DNA of 64,000 nt from Clostridium bornimense (lineage in GTDB: Bacteria > Bacillota > Clostridia > Clostridiales > Clostridiaceae): assembly GCF_000577895.1 (NCBI RefSeq), contig NZ_HG917868.1, forward strand, positions 310,001 to 374,000, in the 5' to 3' direction. A program made the translations under genes and the position numbers. Every line of letters begins with the position of its first letter. Positions within the stretch are counted from its first letter, which is position 1. The notes beneath the pieces are model-generated. The model was given only the letters and a program-made list of their open reading frames with translations, made no database searches and was not told where the DNA came from. This document shows positions 8,411 to 17,308 of this stretch, one piece after another.

Positions 8411-9808
8411 TTACTCTTCAGAATTAGGAACTAATTTTCTTATATTTTCTATTAAATCAATTTTTTCACTATATTTTAGCTCTATTCTATAAATAAAATT
8501 CATCCATTTTTCTACAGAATTTAGAATTTCTATATATATGTATTGAATCTTTGTAATGTACTTTGTTATATCATCGTATGAGTTATCATTATTCATTCTT
8601 AGTAGAAGTTCAAATACAGATATATAATAATCAATTATTTCTATAGGAAATCTTTCTTTTAAGTGATCTGCAAACTTATCTAACACTTCAAAATCGTTAT
8701 CTTCTGGAGGGGTAGTTTTAGCATTCTTTAATATTTCTATAATGTTATCGTAAAGTTTTTCATAAAGACATATTTGTAAATAGTCTTCTTTTGTATTGAT
8801 ACTAAATTTTACAATATTAAGTAGACTAGGACGTATGCTAATAAATTCAGCTTCATCCATACAGTCTTTTATTCTTTTATATTCCTCAAAATAATTCTTT
8901 TTATATGGAATTTTAAAAGCAGAAATTAATAATTGTATATAATCATACATGTTGCCAGTAGTTGAATAATAATGCAGTGTCTTATCAACTATATTTTTAG
9001 TAATATCCATATGATTAAAAGATTCTTTAGCTAATTTATTTAATTTTTCTTCTTCTCCGTATTTTATATAGGAATTTAAAAGATAATTATATATATCAAC
9101 TATTGGTTCTTCATTATTAAGTAGGGCTTCTTCGCAAGCTTCTATAGCTTTATCATTTTGATGTGTATTTATATAATATTTAGCTAATTCCCAAGAGGTC
9201 ATTCCAAATTTTTCTCTTTTGATTCTTAAGAACTTTTCTTCATTATTTAATTTGTCTTTGTATATATTCATTATAAATAAATAATCGTTATCGGTAGGGT
9301 TTTTCTCTAGTAAATCTACAGTTTGAGTCCATAATTTTGAATTAGTACATAAGTTAGAGAAAAAGTCTAAAAAAGTATCTTTTATCGTATCGTTTAACTT
9401 GTTGTAATATACAAAGATTTTATTTATTAATTTTGATTTACAAGTATCATCAATTTCATTGTTTGATGATATTAGAGTTAAAGAATCTATTATACTAAAG
9501 AATTCAGATAAATCGTCATCAGAGTAATCAGTTTTATTTTCTAATTTAGAAAGAAGCCTAGAAAGTATGTCCCATTTTTCCCATAATAATCTTTGAGGAG
9601 ATTCATCTACTATAGTTTTAGGTATCATAGATATTGAAGATGTATGAACTAAAGAAATAGGTTGTTTATTTGATTTAGTATTTTTTTGAATCCAGTCTAA
9701 AATTAAATTATTAATATTGCTATCTATTTCAGAAAGATAAAATATTAAAGATTCTAAATCGGTTTTATTAATGATGGAAAGTTCACTTTTTAATAATTTT
9801 TTCTCCAA
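8411..9808 (-). CDS. TPR-like helical repeat protein of unknown function
   Basis: A long, Asn/Asp/Lys-rich, cytoplasmic-looking protein without signal peptide or membrane helix. A TPR-like unit can be read near residues 205-240 (SWELAKYYINTHQNDKAIEACEEALLN), and the rest is predicted all-helical. It is reminiscent of the C-terminal region of clostridial SWIM zinc-finger proteins, but no Cys/His finger is present, so it may be a derived or split relative. The TTG at 9808 is preferred over the TTG at 9817 because only it leaves room after AAGGAG. It is a single gene with its own terminator. Confidence 0.6.
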   Translation of the reverse strand: MEKKLLKSELSIINKTDLESLIFYLSEIDSNINNLILDWIQKNTKSNKQPISLVHTSSISMIPKTIVDESPQRLLWEKWDILSRLLSKLENKTDYSDDDLSEFFSIIDSLTLISSNNEIDDTCKSKLINKIFVYYNKLNDTIKDTFLDFFSNLCTNSKLWTQTVDLLEKNPTDNDYLFIMNIYKDKLNNEEKFLRIKREKFGMTSWELAKYYINTHQNDKAIEACEEALLNNEEPIVDIYNYLLNSYIKYGEEEKLNKLAKESFNHMDITKNIVDKTLHYYSTTGNMYDYIQLLISAFKIPYKKNYFEEYKRIKDCMDEAEFISIRPSLLNIVKFSINTKEDYLQICLYEKLYDNIIEILKNAKTTPPEDNDFEVLDKFADHLKERFPIEIIDYYISVFELLLRMNNDNSYDDITKYITKIQYIYIEILNSVEKWMNFIYRIELKYSEKIDLIENIRKLVPNSEE

Positions 9809-9888
9809 AGATAACAACTCCTTATAAAAAATTACAATCTAATAATATTATACAATAAAATAACGTAAAAATATAGGAATTATTAATA

Positions 9889-10311
9889 TTAATGGGAATT
9901 TATAGAATTATCTATAAAGTTTTTTATACAGTTTAAGGTTTCTTCATTTATTACATGTTCAATTTTTTCGGTTTCTTCTAAGATAGAATCTTTCACGCCT
10001 AAAATAGATAAAAATTTGAAGATTGTATTATGCCTTTTATATAGATATTCACCATAATGTTTTCCATAAGTAGTTAATTTTATAGTACTATATTTTTCAT
10101 ATTCAATTAATTTTAAAGCACATAATTTTTTTACCATATTATTAGTAGAGGGAGCTGTTACATTAAGAGAATGTGATAATTCGCTAACTCGTGTGTAGCC
10201 TTGATCTAATGAAAGTCTATAAATCATTTCTATATAGTCCTCCATAGATGCTGTTATGAGATTATTGTTGAGATATGTGTTAAAAGTATAGAATGTATTT
10301 TTATCGTCCAA
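9889..10311 (-). CDS. DtxR/MntR-family metal-dependent transcriptional regulator
   Basis: About 140 residues: an N-terminal winged helix (MEDYIEMIYRLSLDQGYTRV, then LSHSLNVTAPSTNNMVKKL as recognition helix) and a metal-binding dimerisation domain. The His and Glu residues that usually bind Fe or Mn can be seen in EKIEHVINEET. A TTG start at 10311 is chosen because a GAGGTGAT site sits just upstream; the longer frame from 10374 begins with an atypical Tyr/Ile-rich stretch lacking such a site. It is divergent from feoAB and probably represses it with Fe(II). Confidence 0.85.
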   Translation of the reverse strand: MDDKNTFYTFNTYLNNNLITASMEDYIEMIYRLSLDQGYTRVSELSHSLNVTAPSTNNMVKKLCALKLIEYEKYSTIKLTTYGKHYGEYLYKRHNTIFKFLSILGVKDSILEETEKIEHVINEETLNCIKNFIDNSINSH

Positions 10312-10459
10312 TGATATCACCTCAAAAATATAATTATAGATATATATATTTTTATAAGTCTTGTAGTAGTACATAAATATAGTAGTAAGTGAATGGTACT
10401 ACTTTGAAAATGTGTAACGATATTTTTTTATTATGAATAGTATATAGTGAGTAATAAAA

Positions 10460-10475
10460 GTTAGATTAATCTAAC
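10460..10475 (+). promoter_or_regulatory. Palindromic operator upstream of feoAB
   Basis: GTTAGATTAATCTAAC is a perfect 16-bp palindrome about 40 bases before feoA, in the gap between the DtxR-type regulator gene and feoAB. It resembles the DtxR consensus (TTAGGTTAGCCTAACCTAA) in its TTAGxTTAxxCTAA core. Binding by the neighbouring regulator is inferred. Confidence 0.75.
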
Positions 10476-10516
10476 AAATATACTTATGAATTTTATGTTT
10501 TATGGAGGAAAATAAA

Positions 10517-10747
10517 ATGGAGATGTTATCAGAAATAGGGGCAGGGGAATCAGCTGTAGTTACATCAAATGAAGCAGGAGAATTATTAAAAGAGCGGTTA
10601 CTGTCTCTAGGATTAACTAAGGGAGCAGTTATAGAAGTACTACGGAAAGGGCCTAAAAATAATTTGACAGTTTATAGAATTCGTGGAGCCATGATTGCAC
10701 TTAGGAAAGAAGAATCTTCGTTAATTAAGGTTTCTTTGGCTAAGTGA
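10517..10747 (+). CDS. feoA: Ferrous iron transport accessory protein FeoA
   Basis: A 76-residue SH3-like protein (LSEIGAGESAVVTSN, then LLSLGLTKGAVIEVLRKGP, then RIRGAMIALRKEE), the normal FeoA fold, thought to modulate FeoB from the cytoplasm. The upstream ATG at 10502 is part of the ribosome site itself (GGAGG at 10504-10508), so the ATG at 10517 is taken as the start. It is followed by feoB within 35 bases, forming an operon. Confidence 0.93.
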   Translation: MEMLSEIGAGESAVVTSNEAGELLKERLLSLGLTKGAVIEVLRKGPKNNLTVYRIRGAMIALRKEESSLIKVSLAK

Positions 10748-10778
10748 TTATATATTAATTATCTTAGGAGTGATACTG

Positions 10779-12890
10779 TTGGGGTTAACAGCTCAATCAA
10801 CTAAAAGTACAGCTATGAAGGATATATTTAATATCGAAAGAAAGTCAAATCAGTATGTTATTGCACTGGCGGGAAATCCAAACACAGGGAAAAGTACAGT
10901 TTTTAATTATTTAACTGGGCTTCATCAACATACGGGAAATTGGCCAGGAAAAACGGTGGTTAATGCAAGAGGAGAATTTAAATATAAAGGTAATGAATAT
11001 GTTCTGGTAGATTTACCAGGGACATATTCATTACTTTCATCATCTATAGATGAAGAGGTAGCAAGAGATTTTATTTGTTATGGAGATTATGATGCAGTAA
11101 TAGTTGTAACTGATGCCACGTGTTTAGAGAGAAATTTGAATCTGGTATTTCAAGTTATGGAATTAACAGATAAAGTTATTACTTGCGTAAATCTTATAGA
11201 TGAAGCTAAAAAGAAAAATATTATTATAGATAAAGAGGGAATAGAGAATGAATTAGGTATTCCTTTAGTATTAACTGCGGCACGGCAAGGTGAAGGAATG
11301 GATGAGTTAAAAGATATTATAGAAAAAGTAGCCTTTAATAAAATAAATACTAAGCCTAATAATGTTATTTATGATGATGATATAGAAAATATGGTATTGG
11401 AAACATCAAAGTTATTAGAAGAGTATGGGTCAATAAATAAGAGGTGGATATCGTTAAGGCTTTTGGATAGCCAAGTTAATATCTTTGATAAAATGGATGA
11501 ATTAGGGGAAAAGTTCAATAGTAATGTTGCAAAAGAGATACAAGGTAAATTAGATTATAAAATAGATAAAGTTAAGCTTAGAGAGAAAGTTTCTAAAATA
11601 AACTATGATAAGGCAAATGAAATAAAAGAGAAGTATGTAAAAGAAGATATGAAAAAAATTAATAGAGATAAAAAAATTGATGATATTGTAACATCAAAAA
11701 GATGGGGAATACCATTAATGTTATTGTTATTAGGAGTTATCTTTTGGATAACTATACAAGGAGCTAACTATCCTTCAAAGATATTATCAGATTTACTATT
11801 TGGTTTACAAGATAAGCTAACAGATTTATTTAACTATTTAGGAGCACCAGATTGGTTACATGGAGTATTAGTTCTTGGAATGTATAGAACATTGGCATGG
11901 GTAGTATCTGTGATGTTACCGCCTATGGCTATATTTTTTCCGTTATTTACGTTATTAGAAGATTTAGGATATTTGCCTAGAGTAGCTTTTAATATGGATC
12001 ATTTGTTTAAAAAGGCATGCGCTCACGGAAAGCAATGTCTTTCAATGTGTATGGGATTCGGTTGTAATGCAGCGGGAGTAGTTGGGTGTAGAATAATTGA
12101 GTCACCAAGAGAAAGAATGATAGCGATACTAACTAATAACTTTGTACCCTGTAATGGAAGATTTCCAACACTTATAGCAATAGCAACTATATTTTTTGCA
12201 ACGACTGCTAATGTTTTCACTAATTCCATTATACAAGCTTTAGCAATAGCAATAATTATAGTCATAGGTATAGGAATAACATTGTTAGTATCCTATATTT
12301 TATCAAAGACTTTGTTGAAAGGAATACCATCAAGTTTTACTTTAGAGTTACCTCCATATAGGGTACCTAAGATAGGAAGAATTTTATATAGTTCAATTTT
12401 AGATAGAACATTGTTTGTCTTAGGAAGAGCAATTGCTGTAGCAGCGCCAGCAGGTGCTATAACTTGGATTTTAGCCAATATTTATATTGGCGATGCTAGT
12501 ATAATGGCTCATATTGCTAATTTTCTACAACCTATTGGAGAGTTTATAGGATTAGATGGATTTATATTAATGGCTTTTATAGTAGGTTTGCCAGCTAACG
12601 AAATTGTTTTGCCTATATTATTAATGGGATATCTAGCTACAGGATCTATGAATGATTTCTCAAGTTTAGATTCTCTTAGAACAATTTTAGTGAATAATAA
12701 CTGGACTATGCTCACAGCGTTAAATACTATGTTATTTAGTTTACTCCATTGGCCTTGTGCTACTACGTTGTTTACTATAAAAAAAGAAACAGGAAGCAAA
12801 AAGTGGACTATAATATCTTTTATATTGCCTACGGTAATAGCTTTTGTAGTATGCTTTTGTACCAAAACAGTATATAATTTTATATTTTAG
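10779..12890 (+). CDS. feoB: Ferrous iron transporter FeoB
   Basis: Inner-membrane Fe(II) transporter with an N-terminal GTPase. G1 is GNPNTGKSTVFN, G3 is DLPGTYSL and G4-like is VNLIDEA. A helical spacer (about 170-310) leads to the membrane domain with the conserved gate regions (LEDLGYLPRVAFNMD and CMGFGCNAAGVVGCRII, then NNFVPCNGRFPTL). The start is uncertain: a TTG at 10779 lies well placed after TAGGAG, while the GTG at 10770 overlaps that site and the first ATG is at 10815. It is normal in length. Iron supply may also serve the iron-sulfur-rich cluster at 16-29 kb. Confidence 0.95.
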   Translation: MGLTAQSTKSTAMKDIFNIERKSNQYVIALAGNPNTGKSTVFNYLTGLHQHTGNWPGKTVVNARGEFKYKGNEYVLVDLPGTYSLLSSSIDEEVARDFICYGDYDAVIVVTDATCLERNLNLVFQVMELTDKVITCVNLIDEAKKKNIIIDKEGIENELGIPLVLTAARQGEGMDELKDIIEKVAFNKINTKPNNVIYDDDIENMVLETSKLLEEYGSINKRWISLRLLDSQVNIFDKMDELGEKFNSNVAKEIQGKLDYKIDKVKLREKVSKINYDKANEIKEKYVKEDMKKINRDKKIDDIVTSKRWGIPLMLLLLGVIFWITIQGANYPSKILSDLLFGLQDKLTDLFNYLGAPDWLHGVLVLGMYRTLAWVVSVMLPPMAIFFPLFTLLEDLGYLPRVAFNMDHLFKKACAHGKQCLSMCMGFGCNAAGVVGCRIIESPRERMIAILTNNFVPCNGRFPTLIAIATIFFATTANVFTNSIIQALAIAIIIVIGIGITLLVSYILSKTLLKGIPSSFTLELPPYRVPKIGRILYSSILDRTLFVLGRAIAVAAPAGAITWILANIYIGDASIMAHIANFLQPIGEFIGLDGFILMAFIVGLPANEIVLPILLMGYLATGSMNDFSSLDSLRTILVNNNWTMLTALNTMLFSLLHWPCATTLFTIKKETGSKKWTIISFILPTVIAFVVCFCTKTVYNFIF

Positions 12891-12975
12891 AATTATATAG
12901 ATTATATGATATTTTATTAAGTGAAAATTTATAACTTAGATAACAACAGTTAAGTATAATAGATTTATATATTAA

Positions 12976-13022
12976 GGGGCTGTCGTAGTAGCAAATGAAA
13001 ATTTGTAGGCGAGAGCCTTTTT
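12976..13022 (+). terminator. Terminator of feoAB
   Basis: GGCTGTCG..GCGAGAGCC stem with loop containing GCAAATGAAAATTTG, then TTTTT. It belongs to the family of sequence-related terminators in this window. Confidence 0.85.
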
Positions 13023-13140
13023 CAGTGCACAGTGATGGTTGAAATTCCTGCAGAATTTCTTCAATAACTATTGAACATTTGCTCTTATCTATTCACTAGT
13101 ATACCTTAATTGTGCCCTGTGTCTTCTAATCTGTGTTTTG
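13023..13140 (+). repeat. Dispersed intergenic repeat, short copy C
   Basis: An internally deleted copy: the left edge GTGCACAG and the GAAATTCCTGCAGAATTTC hairpin are joined almost directly to the right module (TATTCACTAGTATACC, then TTGTGCCCTGTG). The middle modules of copies A and E are missing. Confidence 0.7.
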
Positions 13141-13184
13141 TGATTAAATTAATATTTATACGGAATTATATAAAATAAAGTATT

Positions 13185-13226
13185 AAAAATAGGACTGAAG
13201 CACAAAATTTATTTTGCTACAGTCCC
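13185..13226 (-). terminator. Terminator of the spore-type gene at 13281-15734
   Basis: On the minus strand GGGACTGTAGCAAAATAAAT pairs with the complementary arm ATTTTGTGCTTCAGTCC with a few mismatches and is followed by TATTTTT. It lies about 55 bases after the stop codon. Confidence 0.75.
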
Positions 13227-13280
13227 ATTGTATTTTTATAAAATCATACATATAAATAATTTGTCATTGTTATATACATA

Positions 13281-15734
13281 TTAGCAGTAATAGCAATTTC
13301 CGCAATTATGGCAATGATGATGATGTTTTTTCTTTTTCTTCTTCTTTTTTTTCTTCCAATCTTTACATTTCTTATATTTCTTTTCAGTAATATCTTTTTC
13401 TTTATGGTGGTGATGCTCAGGGCAAGGTGGACAAGGCGGACATTGAGGGCAAGGTGGACATTCTGGACACTTTGGACATACTACATTATACTCATTAGAT
13501 GCTTTACTCTCTTGTATAGGTGGATTAGAAGTATAAATATAAGTGTTAGGTGTAGTATTTGCAGGAGTTTGAATGCAAGCAGGACAAGAATGAGCATGTT
13601 GCACTTCTATATCAGCACCGATTAAAGTAGGTCTTGTGTTAGAGGCATCAGAATTTATATCTCTATTATCATCGTCAACAACATATTTACCAAAGTAAAC
13701 ATTTTTATATTCTTCCATCATATCATCCCAAGTATTTTTATTGACTACTCCATTAGCATCGAGATTATCTTCTAATTGAAAAACTACTAAATTTTCACGA
13801 GTCTTTTCACCAAATTCACCATCAAGTATTAAAGGTTTAATTTTTGAATTATCTTTATGAATTATATTCAAAACTTCTTGTAATACTTTAATCCAATTTC
13901 CTGAATCACCTATTTTAAATTCTATATTAGGATATTCATAGTATAGTTTTGGAGTATTAACATTATTTGTAGAATCTAATTTGGAGTAAACCTCAAAAAT
14001 CATATTCCAGGTAGCAGGTCCCACTATTCCATCTGGATATAATCCAAAATATTTTTGAAAAGCAATTACGGCAGCCTTAGTCTTTGGACCAAAGTATCCA
14101 TCTGCAGATATATCTGGAATTACATTATATTTATAAGAGATTGAGGAAAGATAAGATTGAATCCTCCTTACATCATATCCTTTACTACCTTCTTTTAATA
14201 CATATCCAGGATATTCTGGTGGTTTTACTATGCCTTCTTCTAAGTTACTTTCTATACTTTTAAAAGTATTATATATTTTATCCCAAGTTTTTTTACCTAC
14301 AATACCATCGACTTGAAGATCAAAGGCATCTTGAAAATCTTTTACTACATTTTCTGTATCAATTCCAAATATGCCGTCAATTTTTACTGGAGAAATATCT
14401 TCATAATAAGCAGAAATAGTACTTAAAAAGTATTGAAGTTGTTTTACAGTTTCACCAGTGGAACCTCTTTTTAATATTCCAGGATAAGTGATAGTAGAAG
14501 GAAGTTGTTCACCTTCAGATTCTAATTCTGCTAAGCTCTTTACAGCAACATAGATAGAAGAAATTTTATACCAAGTTGCTCTACCGATTATTCCATCAGC
14601 AGTGAGATTGAATATTTTTTGAAATGCTTTCACAGATTTTTCTGTGTTTTCGTCAAATACACCATTAACGGGATAGATTTTTGGTATAGCAGGATAATTA
14701 TCGCTAATTCTATTTAGTTGTATTTGGATAGTTTCAACATCGGCACCTTCTTTACCAAGTTGTAATAATTCTCCAGGATAAGATTCTAGGCTGCCTTCTA
14801 CAGTACTAGTTCGTCTTAACTCAATATCATTTCCATAGTAATGTCGAAGAATTTCTAGTGCAGAATAATTTTGATTTGCTAAATCTACTGTTCCCCATTG
14901 AGAGAGGCCTTTGCAAGTTACTGTTGATCCATTACAATACTTAGCAAATAAAGGCTCTTCAAAACCTATTCTTCCTATATAGACATTGAAAAGAGCGTCA
15001 ACTATTTTACTTATATTATCAAAAATATCTCTATTTTTTACGAAATATTGATCATAAGCTGTAGAATTAGTAATTTGAAAACTATACCCTTTATTTCGAT
15101 ACCATTCGGTATAGATTCTATTTAATGCAAAAGAAACTTGGCAATTAATATTTGATATTAATGCTTCAGTAGGCCAAGTTGGATAAATTTCACTAGAAGC
15201 AACGTTCTTAATATAATCTATGAATGGAACAGTTACATCTTCGGCATAAGAATTAGGTGAACCTAAGTGTACAGTAATATATTGAGGAATATATGGTTCT
15301 TTTAATACATAAGTGCTAGTAGGAGGTGGTCCTACTTGTCTATTAGGTATATCTAAGAGTAATGCATTTTTAGGTATATCTATTACTTCAAAATTGTCTA
15401 CTCCTTTTGCACTTGGTATCATTGCTATTTTTTGAAGGGTAGTTATGCCATCAAAAATTTCTACTCCATGAACTATAATATCTTTAAATCCAGTACTTCT
15501 AACATGAATATCATATGTTTCATAAGGGACTAAGTCTTTAGTAGGTTTTAGAGATAAATCTTTATCTTTTGTTTCTAACTTTATATAAGATGTTTTACCA
15601 TCAATGTCTACGTTAAAATCTGATTCAGCAATAGTTATGCCATTAGCTATTTTTTTTATCGTAACAGTAGCAGTAGTCACTGGTCTAGCTTCTCTTCCGA
15701 TGTAGAGTTGGACTTGAAGTCTTCCTGAACCCAT
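13281..15734 (-). CDS. SleC-like spore cortex protein with four peptidoglycan-binding domains and a Cys-rich tail
   Basis: Residues 1-110 and about 145-310 resemble the precursor region of clostridial SleC, with the conserved ITVHLGSPNSYAEDVTV, YIKNVASSEIYPTWPTEA and CKGLSQWGTVDLA blocks of a SpoIID-like fold. Four PG_binding_1 repeats follow at about 325-395, 425-490, 515-580 and 610-675, each with the DGIVG..TW or ANGVVN..TW signature. The last 100 residues are unusual: a CPxC/CPPC ladder, HHHH, a run of ten Lys, HHHH again and a final CHNCGNCYYC. No SleC protease-processed catalytic C-terminus is recognised. It is probably a spore surface or cortex-associated protein. The AAGGAGAT site supports the start. 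Confidence 0.75.
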   Translation of the reverse strand: MGSGRLQVQLYIGREARPVTTATVTIKKIANGITIAESDFNVDIDGKTSYIKLETKDKDLSLKPTKDLVPYETYDIHVRSTGFKDIIVHGVEIFDGITTLQKIAMIPSAKGVDNFEVIDIPKNALLLDIPNRQVGPPPTSTYVLKEPYIPQYITVHLGSPNSYAEDVTVPFIDYIKNVASSEIYPTWPTEALISNINCQVSFALNRIYTEWYRNKGYSFQITNSTAYDQYFVKNRDIFDNISKIVDALFNVYIGRIGFEEPLFAKYCNGSTVTCKGLSQWGTVDLANQNYSALEILRHYYGNDIELRRTSTVEGSLESYPGELLQLGKEGADVETIQIQLNRISDNYPAIPKIYPVNGVFDENTEKSVKAFQKIFNLTADGIIGRATWYKISSIYVAVKSLAELESEGEQLPSTITYPGILKRGSTGETVKQLQYFLSTISAYYEDISPVKIDGIFGIDTENVVKDFQDAFDLQVDGIVGKKTWDKIYNTFKSIESNLEEGIVKPPEYPGYVLKEGSKGYDVRRIQSYLSSISYKYNVIPDISADGYFGPKTKAAVIAFQKYFGLYPDGIVGPATWNMIFEVYSKLDSTNNVNTPKLYYEYPNIEFKIGDSGNWIKVLQEVLNIIHKDNSKIKPLILDGEFGEKTRENLVVFQLEDNLDANGVVNKNTWDDMMEEYKNVYFGKYVVDDDNRDINSDASNTRPTLIGADIEVQHAHSCPACIQTPANTTPNTYIYTSNPPIQESKASNEYNVVCPKCPECPPCPQCPPCPPCPEHHHHKEKDITEKKYKKCKDWKKKKKKKKKKHHHHCHNCGNCYYC

Positions 15735-15881
15735 AAAAATCTCCTTAAAATTGTTACCTTACTGTTTATAATATGAAAAATATAAGGTAGGGGTTCGTAA
15801 TAACATTATTTTAAAATAATGATAATGCATATGTTGAAAAATAATGAATGTAAAAATATTATAAAAAATAACAAAAAATAG

Positions 15882-15910
15882 TTGACTAAAATGAAAAGGA
15901 AGAATATACT
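15882..15910 (+). promoter_or_regulatory. SigmaA-type promoter of the sulfur/nitrogenase-like cluster
   Basis: TTGACT (15882-15887), a 17-bp spacer and TATACT (15905-15910). It is the strongest promoter match near the cluster and points into the leader peptide and the first PLP-enzyme gene. Confidence 0.8.
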
Positions 15911-15913
15911 AAA

Positions 15914-15923
15914 TCCTATAGGA
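15914..15923 (+). promoter_or_regulatory. Palindrome at the transcription start, possible sulfur-regulator operator
   Basis: TCCTATAGGA is a perfect 10-bp palindrome 4 bases after the -10 box, where a bound repressor would block initiation. Its CTATAGGA core recurs as part of the boxes at 16011-16038 and 17271-17301. A CymR-like Rrf2 regulator of cysteine metabolism is a plausible reader, by inference only. Confidence 0.5.
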
Positions 15924-15949
15924 AAACAAGAATTAAAAGGAGCGGTATT

Positions 15950-15991
15950 ATGATAAAAATGAATTGTTGTCTTAAAAGGTGTAAATATTAA
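15950..15991 (+). CDS. Cysteine-rich leader peptide (13 aa)
   Basis: A short frame MIKMNCCLKRCKY with an excellent AAAAGGAG site 7 bases before its ATG. It is 27 bases downstream of the promoter-proximal palindrome and 54 bases before the first structural gene. Three of 13 codons are TGT (Cys), two of them adjacent. By analogy with amino-acid leader peptides, slow translation at low Cys-tRNA could change folding or initiation downstream. The end of the frame (AGGTGTAAATAT) is repeated exactly at the start region of the next gene (16036-16047), which may be part of the mechanism. Expression is inferred. Confidence 0.6.
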   Translation: MIKMNCCLKRCKY

Positions 15992-16010
15992 AATAATTTT
16001 ATTTTGCAAT

Positions 16011-16038
16011 AAAACCAAGTAAAACGATAGGAATGAGG
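16011..16038 (+). promoter_or_regulatory. Shared upstream box 1 (AAAACCAAGTAA..GATAGGAAT)
   Basis: AAAACCAAGTAA followed by ACGATAGGAATGAGG directly before the ATG at 16046. The same box precedes the nifB-like gene (17271-17301), and a decayed version precedes the metQ remnant (24597-24625). It may be a DNA operator of an Rrf2/CymR-type regulator or an RNA element near the ribosome site. Confidence 0.55.
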
Positions 16039-16045
16039 TGTAAAT

Positions 16046-17188
16046 ATGAAATTAAATTCAAAGTTAATTCACGGGGGAGTAGATGGAGATAAAACTACTG
16101 GATCAGTAAATGTACCTGTATATTTAACATCGACTTATAAGCAACCGAGATTTGGAGAGAATTTAGGTTATGAATATTCAAGAACAGGAAATCCGACAAG
16201 AGAAGCAGTAGAAAAGCTTATAGCAGATTTAGAAAAGGGGATTAGAGGTTTTGCTTTTGCGTCAGGAATGGCAGCAATAACAGCAGTATTAAATTTATTT
16301 AAAAGTGGAGATAAGATTCTTATCAATGATAATTTATATGGAGGAACTTTCAGAGTAATAGATAAAATATTTAGTAATTTTAATCTTACTTATGAAATTG
16401 TAGAAGATTTTAATAATTATAATTTTGATAATGTAGACGAATCTGTAAAAGCTGTGATTATTGAAACTCCTACAAATCCATTATTAACTATAACAGATTT
16501 AGAAAAAGTTTCAGAAAAAGCAAAGAAAGCTGGTTTATTAACAATAGTAGACAATACTTTTATGACTCCATATTTACAAAATCCATTAGATTTTGGAGTA
16601 GATATCGTAGTTCATTCTGCTACCAAATATTTAGGAGGACATTCAGATACTGTAGCAGGATTAGTAGTTGTAAATAGTGAGGAGTTAGGTAAAAGACTTC
16701 ATTTTATTCAAAATTCTACAGGGGGAGTATTACCACCATTCGATTCATATCTATTAATAAGAGGAATAAAGACTCTTTCAGTTAGATTAGACAGACATCT
16801 TGAAAATGCTAGAGCTATAGTTGAGTTTTTACAAGAGCAAGATGCTATAGAAAAAATATACTATCCAGGCATAAAAGAACACCCAGGTTATGAAATAAAT
16901 AAAAAGCAGGCAAGAGGAGCGGGAGCTGTAATTTCATTTGCTTTAAAGGAAAACTATGATTTTAAAAAGTTTATAGATTCTCTAGAATTAATAACTTTCG
17001 GGGAAAGTTTAGGAGGTGTAGAGTCATTATTATGTCATCCAGCTACAATGACCCATGCAGCACTTCCAGAAGAAGCAAGAGAAGCTTTAGGAATTAACGA
17101 TAGACTTTTGAGATTATCAGTAGGAATTGAAGATAAAAATGACTTGATTGATGAGTTATCAAGAGCTCTTAAAAATAGCAAAAATTAA
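16046..17188 (+). CDS. Cystathionine gamma-lyase/gamma-synthase-type PLP enzyme
   Basis: Cys/Met-metabolism PLP enzyme of 380 residues. The PLP lysine is Lys194 in SATKYLGGHSD, with the YSRTGNPT and VDNTFMTPYLQNP motifs. Its C-terminal SLGGVESLLCHPATMTHA is typical of the cystathionine gamma-lyase/gamma-synthase branch rather than of the longer sulfhydrylases. It would link cysteine and homocysteine: breaking cystathionine to cysteine, or forming it from O-acetylhomoserine. It is the first structural gene of the cluster, after the promoter, leader peptide and box 1. Direction of reaction cannot be told. Confidence 0.9.
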   Translation: MKLNSKLIHGGVDGDKTTGSVNVPVYLTSTYKQPRFGENLGYEYSRTGNPTREAVEKLIADLEKGIRGFAFASGMAAITAVLNLFKSGDKILINDNLYGGTFRVIDKIFSNFNLTYEIVEDFNNYNFDNVDESVKAVIIETPTNPLLTITDLEKVSEKAKKAGLLTIVDNTFMTPYLQNPLDFGVDIVVHSATKYLGGHSDTVAGLVVVNSEELGKRLHFIQNSTGGVLPPFDSYLLIRGIKTLSVRLDRHLENARAIVEFLQEQDAIEKIYYPGIKEHPGYEINKKQARGAGAVISFALKENYDFKKFIDSLELITFGESLGGVESLLCHPATMTHAALPEEAREALGINDRLLRLSVGIEDKNDLIDELSRALKNSKN

Positions 17189-17270
17189 GTTGTTTTTTAG
17201 TGATTTATAAAGTATGAAGTCGTAATATTACAAAAATTAAAATAGAAGGTAATATAGCTATTATTATTTT

Positions 17271-17301
17271 AAAACCAAGTAATTCTATAGGAATAGGGGG
17301 G
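17271..17301 (+). promoter_or_regulatory. Shared upstream box 2 (AAAACCAAGTAA..TATAGGAAT)
   Basis: AAAACCAAGTAATTC then TATAGGAATAGG, ending in the GGGGGG ribosome site of the NifB-like gene. The first 12 bases are identical to box 1. Confidence 0.55.
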
Positions 17302-17308
17302 TAGAATT

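Noticed and set aside
13308-13625. Open frame of 105 codons on the plus strand rich in Leu, Phe and Met
   Set aside because: It is the antisense shadow of the Lys/His/Cys tail of the spore-type gene and lacks a ribosome site.
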